This document shows, piece after piece, positions 1-6,069 of a stretch of 10,251 nt of DNA. How positions within the stretch are numbered: position 1 is the first letter of the stretch; the number at the start of each line of letters is the position of its first letter. The DNA is from Butyrivibrio sp. (GTDB lineage Bacteria > Bacillota > Clostridia > Lachnospirales > Lachnospiraceae). The notes below the pieces were generated by a model. The model searched no databases. It was given only the letters and a program-made list of their open reading frames with translations, and was not told the origin of the DNA. The stretch spans positions 1 to 10,251 of the forward strand of contig JAILEJ010000012.1 of NCBI GenBank assembly GCA_024688095.1, in the 5' to 3' direction. Made by a program: the position numbers and the translations under genes.

Positions 1-179
1 CTTCCATCTATTTCAGACGCACCCTCATCAACGATTCCTGCTTCAATTGCTGCATTGACAGTTGAAGCATGCGGAGTGTACGCAATAATTTTGACGTTAG
101 TAAATTTTTCCCTCAAGGCTCTTGCTATTGATCCTCCAATAAGTCCAAGCCCTATAAACCCACAAGATAAAGAATTCAT
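1..179 (-). CDS. tyrA: Prephenate dehydrogenase, N-terminal fragment (cut by window edge)
   Basis: Only the first 59 codons lie in the window; the gene runs off the left edge. Reading the minus strand from the ATG at 179 gives a Rossmann start: residues 7-22 read GFIGLGLIGGSIARAL, the GxGxxG dinucleotide-binding loop followed by GGS typical of TyrA. A second beta strand (KIIAY) follows, then the helix after TPHASTVNAAIEAG and the IVDEG turn common in Firmicute prephenate dehydrogenases. The enzyme makes 4-hydroxyphenylpyruvate from prephenate in tyrosine synthesis, in the cytoplasm, using NAD(P)+. No acidic residue follows the second strand (AYTPH), so cofactor preference cannot be read from this part. 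The ribosome site GGAGGAGAGA (187-196) supports this start. A C-terminal ACT domain, if present, lies outside the window. Other Rossmann dehydrogenases (for example ProC) are less likely because of the GLIGGS motif. Confidence 0.85.
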   Translation of the reverse strand, partial: MNSLSCGFIGLGLIGGSIARALREKFTNVKIIAYTPHASTVNAAIEAGIVDEGASEIDG

Positions 180-228
180 CAGTTTATCTCTCCTCCAGTT
201 GTTCTAAAATAAGCATATACGCATTATC

Positions 229-257
229 ACTATACCACATCAACGTGTGAAAAACAA
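229..257 (-). promoter_or_regulatory. Candidate sigma-A promoter of tyrA
   Basis: On the minus strand, TTGTTT (252-257) is followed after 17 nt by TATAGT (229-234). The -10 box is preceded by TGG, an extended -10. Transcription would begin near 222, giving a leader of about 43 nt before the ATG at 179. The -10 lies inside one of three copies of an octamer in this intergenic region. Confidence 0.6.
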
Positions 258-374
258 TGTCAGACAACCCGAATTTAAAGCAAGTCAGAGACTGAAATAT
301 TATTTAAAAATGAATTTTAATTAGACTTTTTTGATGATTATTTTTATTTTTTTGTGCAATGTAACCCAAATTAC

Positions 375-408
375 TTGTATTGTATGAACAATTTTAGTAA
401 AATATACT
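375..408 (+). promoter_or_regulatory. Candidate overlapping sigma-A promoters of the EF-G-like gene
   Basis: Two overlapping promoters can be read. TTGTAT (375-380) is followed by 17 nt and TAAAAT (398-403). TTGTAT (380-385) is followed by 17 nt and TATACT (403-408). Both spacers are ideal and the two units are offset by 5 bp. Transcription from either would start near 410-415, leaving a leader of a little over 100 nt that contains the inverted repeat at 435-475. Confidence 0.6.
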
Positions 409-434
409 CATAGATTCGAATGGGGAGATTCTAA

Positions 435-475
435 TGTATAGTGTACTTTATAGTTTGGTGTTGGGGCACTATACA
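435..475. repeat. 9-bp perfect inverted repeat upstream of the EF-G-like gene
   Basis: TGTATAGTG (435-443) is the exact reverse complement of CACTATACA (467-475), with 23 nt between the arms. If transcription starts at the upstream promoters, this is a leader hairpin about 50 nt before the ribosome site. Alternatively TATAGT (437-442), 16 nt after TTCGAA (415-420), could be the -10 box of a second promoter, and the repeat would then be an operator. The arms contain the octamer that also forms the tyrA -10 region. Confidence 0.5.
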
Positions 476-522
476 GTATATCTTGTAAATTTACCCAAAA
501 AAACAAAATATGGAGGCATAAT

Positions 523-2613
523 ATGAACGTTTACACAACTGACAAAATTAGAAACGTAGTATTACTTGGACATGGCGGCGCGGGAAAGACTAGCCTGGCC
601 GAAGCAATGGCATACATGGCTGGTCTGACTTCCAGAATGGGCAAAACTACTGACGGAAATACAATCAGTGATTTTGATAAAGAAGAGCAAAAGAGAAAGA
701 TTTCTATAAAGACATCTCTCATTCCTCTTGAATGGGAAGATTGCAAGATAAACATCCTTGATGCACCAGGATTTTTTGACTTCGTTGGTGAAGTAGAAGA
801 AGCTATCAGCGTTGCTGATGCTGCAATTATAGTTGTTTCCGGTAAAGCCGGAGTTGAAGTTGGAACAGAACGAGCATGGGAACTCTGTGAGAAATATAAC
901 ATTCCTAGAATGGTTTATGTTTCTGACATGGATATAGATGATGCTTCATACAGACAGGTAGTGCAGGATATGACTGATAAATATGGCAAAAAGCTTGCAC
1001 CATTTAACCTGCCAATTCGTGAAAGTGAAAAATTCGTTGGATACGTTAATGTTATACAGGAAAAAGGTTTTAGATGGGAAGGAAAAGAAGTAGTAGAATG
1101 CGAAGTTCCTGAATACAATCAGGCAAACTTAAAAATCTGCAGAGATACTCTTATTGAAGCTGTTGCTGAGAGTTCAGAAGAGTTTATGGACAGATATTTT
1201 AATGGTGATACATTCTCAGAAGCAGAAATAAGAGCTGCACTTCGTCAGAATGTTTGTGAAGGTTCTATAGTACCAATAGAGATGGGTTCTAACATTCTCT
1301 GTCAAGGTATCTATACACTTTTAGACGATATCGTTAAATATATGCCAGCGCCTGAAAACCGTAAGATGGCCGGCATTAATATGAATACAAATGAAATCTT
1401 TGAAGCCAACTTTGATTTCTCAAAGGCTAAGACCGCTTTTGTATTCAAAACAATGAATGATCCGTTTATTGGTAAATATTCACTTATAAAGGTTCGTTCA
1501 GGTGTTATAAAGTCTGACGATCAGTTATATGATTCCAATAAAGATATGGAACTTAAAATTGGTAAGCTTTATGTACTTACAGGCAATAAGCCAACCGAAG
1601 TACCTGAACTTCATGCAGGTGATCTTGGCGCGCTTCAGAAGCTTGACATTTCAACAGGTGATACCCTTTCAACAAAGGCTACTCCTGTACAGTATGCCAA
1701 GATGGATATCTCTACACCATATACTTCAATGAGATATCATGCACAGAATAAATCCGATATAGATAAGATTGCACAGTCACTTAACAAAATTGCCGCAGAA
1801 GATCCTACATTTAAGGTTATTAACGATGCTGAAAATCATCAGACTCTTATCTATGGTATGGGTGATATGCACCTTGAAGTAGTTCAGAGCAAGCTTCTTA
1901 ATGAATACAAGGTAGGTATTGATCTTACAAAGCCAAAGGTAGCATTTAGAGAAACTCTAAGAAAGAATTCTGATGTAGAATATAAATACAAAAAGCAGAC
2001 TGGTGGTCATGGTCAGTACGGTCATGTTAAGATGCGCTTCGAACCTTCAGGTGATACATCAAAACCTTATGTATTCGAACAGGAAGTAGTTGGTGGTGCA
2101 GTACCAAAGAACTATTTCCCTGCTGTAGAAAAAGGTATTTCAGAATCAACACAAAGAGGACCACTTGCAGCATATCCTGTAGTTGGAGTTAAAGCAGTTC
2201 TTTATGATGGTTCATACCATCCTGTTGATTCTTCAGAAATGGCCTTTAAGGTTGCTGCTACTCAGGCCTTCAAAAAAGGATTTATGGAAGCAACCCCTGT
2301 ACTTCTTGAGCCTATTGCCACATTAAAGGTTACAGTACCTGATGCATATACAGGTGATGTAATGGGCGATCTTAATAAGAGAAGAGGCCGAGTTCTTGGT
2401 ATGAATCCAAATGGTGCAGGTAAACAGATTATTGAAGCCGATGTGCCAATGATGGAATTATTTGGATATTGTACACAGCTTCGTTCAATGACAGGTGGAA
2501 GCGGTGATTACGAATATGAATTCAACAGATACGAACAGGCTCCATCCGATATTCAGGAAAAAGAAGTTACTGCAAGAGCTGAAAAAGTTGCTGCTGACTC
2601 CTCAGAAGATTAA
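523..2613 (+). CDS. EF-G-like translational GTPase (EF-G2 type paralogue)
   Basis: The protein has 696 residues, the usual EF-G length, with all five domains: G (about 1-280), II (about 300-385), III (about 408-470), IV (about 471-600) and V (about 601-680). The P-loop is GHGGAGKTS (16-24). The G3 motif is DAPGF (80-84) where EF-G has DTPGH, so the catalytic histidine is replaced by Phe. G4 is VSDMD (133-137) in place of NKMD. G5 is around GSN (255-257). GDFVGE-like and VGTERAW segments match the EF-G-2 type known from Thermus thermophilus. Domain IV keeps the tip loop DGSYHPVDSSE with His566, and domain V keeps RRGRVLGM. The gene starts at ATG after GGAGG (512-516) and stands alone between its own promoter and terminator. 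It is probably a ribosome-binding paralogue of the main FusA. Its exact job is unknown, and so is its nucleotide preference. The acidic C-terminal tail is weakly conserved in style. Confidence 0.9.
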   Translation: MNVYTTDKIRNVVLLGHGGAGKTSLAEAMAYMAGLTSRMGKTTDGNTISDFDKEEQKRKISIKTSLIPLEWEDCKINILDAPGFFDFVGEVEEAISVADAAIIVVSGKAGVEVGTERAWELCEKYNIPRMVYVSDMDIDDASYRQVVQDMTDKYGKKLAPFNLPIRESEKFVGYVNVIQEKGFRWEGKEVVECEVPEYNQANLKICRDTLIEAVAESSEEFMDRYFNGDTFSEAEIRAALRQNVCEGSIVPIEMGSNILCQGIYTLLDDIVKYMPAPENRKMAGINMNTNEIFEANFDFSKAKTAFVFKTMNDPFIGKYSLIKVRSGVIKSDDQLYDSNKDMELKIGKLYVLTGNKPTEVPELHAGDLGALQKLDISTGDTLSTKATPVQYAKMDISTPYTSMRYHAQNKSDIDKIAQSLNKIAAEDPTFKVINDAENHQTLIYGMGDMHLEVVQSKLLNEYKVGIDLTKPKVAFRETLRKNSDVEYKYKKQTGGHGQYGHVKMRFEPSGDTSKPYVFEQEVVGGAVPKNYFPAVEKGISESTQRGPLAAYPVVGVKAVLYDGSYHPVDSSEMAFKVAATQAFKKGFMEATPVLLEPIATLKVTVPDAYTGDVMGDLNKRRGRVLGMNPNGAGKQIIEADVPMMELFGYCTQLRSMTGGSGDYEYEFNRYEQAPSDIQEKEVTARAEKVAADSSED

Positions 2614-2639
2614 GCATATTATTACTCCAATAATATAAA

Positions 2640-2681
2640 AAAACACCTTCCTTATCTAAAAAATAGTAAGGAAGGTGTTTT
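2640..2681 (+). terminator. Hairpin terminator after the EF-G-like gene
   Basis: A perfect 15-bp stem (2640-2654 with 2667-2681) encloses a 12-nt loop, 26 bp after the stop codon. The core is CACCTTCCTTA paired with TAAGGAAGGTG. On the plus strand the T run is short (GTTTTGATG) and lies partly within the stem. On the minus strand a longer run follows the stem, so it could stop transcription both ways. Confidence 0.8.
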
Positions 2682-2741
2682 GATGTACATTATTAAGTTT
2701 AGGTTTTAAATTTCTTTTATAAAATTATTATAAAAATTCAA

Positions 2742-2769
2742 TTGATTTTGATTTACGAAAAAATATAAT
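2742..2769 (+). promoter_or_regulatory. Candidate sigma-A promoter of the disordered-protein gene
   Basis: TTGATT (2742-2747) is followed by a 16-nt spacer and a perfect TATAAT (2764-2769). The start point would be near 2776, leaving a leader of about 115 nt before the ATG at 2891. It sits between the upstream terminator and the gene, so the gene is probably transcribed alone. Confidence 0.65.
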
Positions 2770-2807
2770 AAAAGTATAAGTAAAACTAGGCATAAACACT
2801 ATTATTT

Positions 2808-2825
2808 TATTAGCAAAAGCTAATA
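2808..2825 (+). promoter_or_regulatory. Small hairpin in the 5' leader, with an alternative partner
   Basis: TTATTAGC (2807-2814) pairs through 7 bp (2808-2814 with 2819-2825) around an AAAA tetraloop. A second GCTAA copy at 2851-2855, next to TTTGCCA, could pair with the same TTAGC arm. The two states would be mutually exclusive. No known riboswitch consensus can be fitted with confidence, so a regulatory role is inference. Confidence 0.3.
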
Positions 2826-2890
2826 CTTATATACACTACATAATTTGCCAGCTAACAAGGGATTTGTTTTATAGATAGGAGGTCTTAAGC

Positions 2891-3787
2891 ATGGCTGATT
2901 TAGTAATTAATAATACTGCAAATGTCGTTACGCAAAATAATTCTGCTCCAATAACACCACCACCTAAAGTGGACTCTAGTGTTCCCAAAGCTCCCTCAAT
3001 TCCGAAACCCGATACCGAATCTACCAAAGTCAGGGAAGAACTAGCTGACGTTGTATCAGTGTCCGAAGATGGCGATACTGTTCAGGTAAGTGATGAAAGT
3101 GAAACTGCACTTGAAGATGGTCTTAATGTTACAGTCAAATCAACTAATTCTAAAAATGAATCTGAAGATTCTTATATAAAAAGTCTTGAAAGCAACGATA
3201 CTTCTGAAGAAATAGAACTCTTTGGAAAACGTACTCAAAAGGTTGCAGTTGAAGATGCTATTGAGCATAAAGAAGAAGCTTCAAAACAGCAAAAAGAAAA
3301 CATTCAAAATGATAAACAGGATTTTGAAATTGAAAATCGTAAAGCTGCTATGGAAGCAAAAGAGAGAAGAGAAGAAATCCGAGAATTACAAAATGAATCA
3401 CAGGATTCAAAAGAAAGTGTACAGGGATCTAAATCTTTTACCGGTGTATCTGATGATCAGCTCCAGCAAATGTACATTGATGGAAAAATCTCTCAGTACA
3501 GCTATGATCATGAAATAGATTCCAGAAAAGCCGAACGTAAAGAGCAGGCAGAAGAAGCCATAGAAGAATCCGAAAAAATAACTGATGCAAACAGCAAGGC
3601 ACAAGATGCACAAAGGCTTTCAGAGGCGGTAGAAGAGGCATATTCAGAAGATTCTAATGATAATATTGAATCTGAAGAAAGAGCAGAAATAATAAATAAT
3701 CTTGAGAATTTTGAACTTCCAAAAGAAATTACTCCTCATCAGGAAGGCCTTGATGAAAACCTAAATACAAAAATTGTTTTCTCATAA
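2891..3787 (+). CDS. Acidic, largely disordered protein with SHOCT-like helical motif
   Basis: I do not recognise a named family. The 298-residue product has no signal peptide, membrane segment, Cys or Trp. Residues 1-45 are rich in Asn, Pro and Ser (PPP, then SIPKPD), which suggests disorder. Residues 50-75 hold VVSVSEDGDTVQVSDES, a possible short beta element. Residues about 117-180 and 211-272 are Glu/Lys/Gln-rich and probably helical or coiled coil. Between them lies DDQLQQMYIDGKISQYSYDHEI (188-209, quoted as two halves: DDQLQQMYIDG and KISQYSYDHEI). It resembles the SHOCT pattern of a Leu-containing helix, a 'DGKIS' turn and a second helix beginning with aromatic-Asp. SHOCT modules usually mediate oligomerisation or binding. 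The start is firm: AGGAGG at 2877-2882, 8 nt before the ATG. It has its own promoter and terminator, which suggests a well-expressed monocistronic gene. A scaffold or adaptor role is only a guess. Confidence 0.75.
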   Translation: MADLVINNTANVVTQNNSAPITPPPKVDSSVPKAPSIPKPDTESTKVREELADVVSVSEDGDTVQVSDESETALEDGLNVTVKSTNSKNESEDSYIKSLESNDTSEEIELFGKRTQKVAVEDAIEHKEEASKQQKENIQNDKQDFEIENRKAAMEAKERREEIRELQNESQDSKESVQGSKSFTGVSDDQLQQMYIDGKISQYSYDHEIDSRKAERKEQAEEAIEESEKITDANSKAQDAQRLSEAVEEAYSEDSNDNIESEERAEIINNLENFELPKEITPHQEGLDENLNTKIVFS

Positions 3788-3793
3788 AAATAT

Positions 3794-3833
3794 GACCTGT
3801 ATCTACTCAAAAATAGATACAGGTCTTTTTATT
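3794..3833. terminator. Bidirectional terminator shared by convergent genes
   Basis: A perfect 12-bp stem, GACCTGTATCTA (3794-3805) with TAGATACAGGTC (3814-3825), encloses an 8-nt loop. On the plus strand it is followed directly by TTTTTATT and lies 6 bp after the stop codon at 3787. Read on the minus strand, the stem is followed by ATATTTTTA, so it also serves the convergent gene that ends at 3859. Confidence 0.92.
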
Positions 3834-3858
3834 AAAATATGTTTATGTCGTTTAATAT

Positions 3859-4170
3859 TTATTTGAGGACAGTTATCTTCCAATCCTTTTTATCTTTGCC
3901 GGAATTAAATGCTCCCGCAGCTATTTTCCTACGATATACAGGTCCTTCAAAATGAATAAACTGCTTATCATTCAAAATGCAATTTCTGATTATTCCTTCC
4001 AGTTTCGCATAGTTTTCTTTATCCATAGGAACAACATAATCATGATTCTTATGATTTGTTTCTATAATAGCAAACCCATAATTATTATACCTGACACCTT
4101 TGAACTGGCATATTTCCAGAAACGATTTCTCTGCATCAGTTCCATTAAAAACAGTCATTTCTATAAACAT
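3859..4170 (-). CDS. Hypothetical protein, 103 aa
   Basis: I do not recognise this protein. It begins MFIEMTVFNGTDAEKSFLEIC and reads as a compact soluble alpha/beta domain: mixed strands (GVRYNNYGFAIIET), a helix around KENYAKLEGIIRNCIL, then FIHFEGPVYRRKIAAGAF and a basic C-terminus (GKDKKDWKITVLK). There is no signal peptide or membrane segment, and the two Cys residues (21 and 65) are not in a metal-binding pattern. The case for a real gene is an AAAGGA ribosome site 6 nt upstream of the ATG, the shared terminator downstream and balanced amino-acid composition. An overlapping plus-strand frame is hydrophobic and lacks these signals. The gene is transcribed alone, convergent with the disordered-protein gene and divergent from the symporter gene. 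No function can be assigned. Confidence 0.72.
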   Translation of the reverse strand: MFIEMTVFNGTDAEKSFLEICQFKGVRYNNYGFAIIETNHKNHDYVVPMDKENYAKLEGIIRNCILNDKQFIHFEGPVYRRKIAAGAFNSGKDKKDWKITVLK

Positions 4171-4418
4171 ACTAATTCCTTTCTTAAATGATAGGTTAAT
4201 GAAACAAACTATTGATTATTTTTTATTGAAACTAATAATCATTTTAAAAAATTAATAATTCTAAAACTACCATCTATAATCTAATATTATCACTAAATAA
4301 AACACACTCAATCGTTTTAATGATATATTTACAAATTTCAGAAAGATTTAATTTTAATACCATTAAAATAGTTTCCTTAAAAAACATGGCATTCACAGAT
4401 CTTTAATAAAACTTACTA

Positions 4419-4441
4419 AAAAACAATAAATCATTGTTTTT
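4419..4441. repeat. 9-bp inverted repeat upstream of the symporter promoter
   Basis: AAAAACAAT (4419-4427) and ATTGTTTTT (4433-4441) are exact reverse complements around a 5-nt centre (AAATC). Each arm has only one G/C pair, which makes a weak RNA hairpin but an acceptable operator-like dyad. It ends about 47 bp before the candidate -10 box, a position suited to an activator or to a distal repressor site. Chance occurrence in such AT-rich DNA is possible. Confidence 0.3.
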
Positions 4442-4464
4442 CTTTTGAAAAATGCATCTAATAA

Positions 4465-4493
4465 TTTTTATTTTGTCTATTTTATTTTATAAT
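4465..4493 (+). promoter_or_regulatory. Candidate promoter of the symporter-hydrolase operon
   Basis: A perfect TATAAT lies at 4488-4493, with only a poor -35 (TTTTTA, 4465-4470) at 17 nt. An alternative is TTGTCT (4473-4478), 16 nt, TAGATA (4495-4500). The weak -35 would fit activator dependence. The ATG at 4585 would have a leader of about 85 nt. Confidence 0.4.
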
Positions 4494-4584
4494 ATAGATA
4501 ACAAATAAATAATTATTATTTAATTTCTGATTAAAAGCTAATTCTATTTATTGCTTTGTTAAATGAAATCAAGGGGGATTTTGT

Positions 4585-6057
4585 ATGATTAAAAACAGTG
4601 ATGGACACAGCTATGGAATATTATCGAGATTTATGTATGGTATCGGTGAATTTTATGGAGGTGGCGCATTTGTAATTATAAACACATTCTTTGCTGTTTT
4701 TCTTACCAAAGCTCTTGGTATGCCTACCGCACTTGCCGGTACAATTCCTCTTGTTGGTAAAATATGGGATGCTATCACAGATCCGATAATGGGAAATATA
4801 ACTGACAGAACCAGATCAAGATTTGGAGCAAAAAGATTTTATATCCTTATAGGCGGAATAGTGTCATCCATAACCTTTATAATGCTTTGGCTGACAATCC
4901 CAACAAAGTCAGTTACAGCCCTTTATATCTTTTACCTTCTAATGTACTGCCTGTTTTCTACAGGATTCACAATTTTGATGGTCCCATATAATGGCCTCTT
5001 GCCTGATATGATAGATGATTATTCTGTTCGCTCGAGATTTTCAAGTGCAAGAATGCTATGTTCCACATTAGGTTCCATGGTCTGTGGTCTTGTTCCAACA
5101 CTGATAATAAATGATAATTTAGATACCTCAAAATATATGACATGTGCCTTGATTTTTGGTGTAATCTTTTTTATTTCAAGTCTTATAACTTTTCTTGGAA
5201 CCTGGGAAAAACAAAAAGAACCTGTAAAATCGAATTTAAAAGACAGTTTTCCGCAGGCCGTAAGCGTATTTAAAAGCCATTCTTTCAGACTGTTTATAGG
5301 AATATATCTCTTTGGGCAGTGCGGAATGGATTTTGTATCTGGAATGGCCGTATATTATGTAGATGATGTTCTTAACGGCTATTCGAATGGCTATTTCACT
5401 ATGTTAATGGCAATTCTTTTGATCTCACAGCTTATAGGAATGCTTATTTTTGGTCCTGTAATAGCACGTACTTCCAAAAAATTTGCTATTTTAGTCGGTG
5501 CACCAATTAGACTTCTTGGTACACTTGGCCTTCTTGCGTTTTCATATGAAGGTGCAAATATAGTACCAATACTTGTGATGACTGCAATTATAGGCTTTGG
5601 TAATGCAGCAACCCTCACCAGTATTTTTGCTATCATGGCAGATATGGCAGAGGTTGACGAACTAATTACATCTATTCACAGACCTGGAATTGTATCCGGT
5701 ATGGCAACCTTTGCAAGAAAGATATCATCCGGACTTTCTGCTTATCTTATAGGTGTATTACTCTCTGTTGTAGGCTATGATTCATCACTTGCAAGCACAG
5801 GTGCAAGGCAAAGTGCAGCAACCCAGAATGGTATTGCGCTTATTTATATAATAGCACCTGCAATTTTAATTACTTTATTATTTATTGTAGGCCTTATATT
5901 CCCTCTTACAGGAAAAGAATTTGCCATAATCCAAAAAGAAATTGCACGTAGAAAAGGGGAGGACACCTCTACAATAACTGAAGAAGAAATAAAAATCTGT
6001 GAAAAAGTTACAGGCTTTAAATACGAAAACCTTTGGAACAAATCCAACGCAAGATAA
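4585..6057 (+). CDS. GPH-family (MelB-like) cation symporter
   Basis: This 490-residue polytopic membrane protein has about twelve hydrophobic segments and a soluble C-terminal tail (about 455-490). Family features of the glycoside-pentoside-hexuronide:cation symporters (MelB/LacS, COG2211) are clear. WDAITDPIMGNITDRTRSRFG (61-81, in two parts: WDAITDPIMG and NITDRTRSRFG) carries Asp62 and Asp66, which correspond to the cation-site pair Asp55/Asp59 of MelB. PYNGLLPDM followed by VRSRFSSARM is the typical loop after the fourth helix. MADMAEVDELI and the GMATFARKISSGLSAYLIG segment match the usual C-half signature. The gene starts at ATG after AAGGGGGA (4571-4578). A lipase-like gene begins 12 bp downstream with its ribosome site abutting the stop codon, so the two form an operon. 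Sugars are the usual substrates. Because MFSD2A of the same fold family carries lysophospholipids, the neighbour makes a lysolipid or acyl-glycoside substrate possible. The substrate is not shown by sequence. Confidence 0.85.
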   Translation: MIKNSDGHSYGILSRFMYGIGEFYGGGAFVIINTFFAVFLTKALGMPTALAGTIPLVGKIWDAITDPIMGNITDRTRSRFGAKRFYILIGGIVSSITFIMLWLTIPTKSVTALYIFYLLMYCLFSTGFTILMVPYNGLLPDMIDDYSVRSRFSSARMLCSTLGSMVCGLVPTLIINDNLDTSKYMTCALIFGVIFFISSLITFLGTWEKQKEPVKSNLKDSFPQAVSVFKSHSFRLFIGIYLFGQCGMDFVSGMAVYYVDDVLNGYSNGYFTMLMAILLISQLIGMLIFGPVIARTSKKFAILVGAPIRLLGTLGLLAFSYEGANIVPILVMTAIIGFGNAATLTSIFAIMADMAEVDELITSIHRPGIVSGMATFARKISSGLSAYLIGVLLSVVGYDSSLASTGARQSAATQNGIALIYIIAPAILITLLFIVGLIFPLTGKEFAIIQKEIARRKGEDTSTITEEEIKICEKVTGFKYENLWNKSNAR

Positions 6058-6069
6058 AAAGGAGTCTGA

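Larger units (their letters stand above)
4171..4584. other. AT-rich divergent intergenic region
   Basis: These 414 bases hold no credible coding frame. A weak promoter for the leftward 103-aa gene can be read as TTGAGT (4306-4311), 16 nt, TAATAT (4284-4289) on the minus strand. The right end holds the symporter promoter. A 9-bp inverted repeat lies at 4419-4441. The rest is A/T runs with no recognised RNA or repeat family. Confidence 0.5.

Noticed and set aside
531..902. Minus-strand open frame opposite the EF-G-like gene
   Set aside because: It is the antisense of a strongly conserved GTPase domain, has Ser/Pro-rich composition and no matching ribosome site. It is a shadow frame.
2776..2890. 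Possible c-di-GMP-I (GEMM) riboswitch, from GCAAAAGC and TTTGCCAGCTA segments
   Set aside because: The conserved core blocks and the stems closing the three-way junction cannot be laid out. The resemblance is limited to short A/G/C strings, so I kept only the simple hairpin.
3222..3613. Secondary frames inside the disordered-protein gene on both strands
   Set aside because: They arise from its repetitive GAA/AAA codons. They have no start signals or plausible products.
3952..4191. Plus-strand frame overlapping the 103-aa gene, rich in Ile and Phe
   Set aside because: It has no good ribosome site and lies directly antisense to a frame with better signals. The hydrophobicity is what antisense AT-rich sequence gives.
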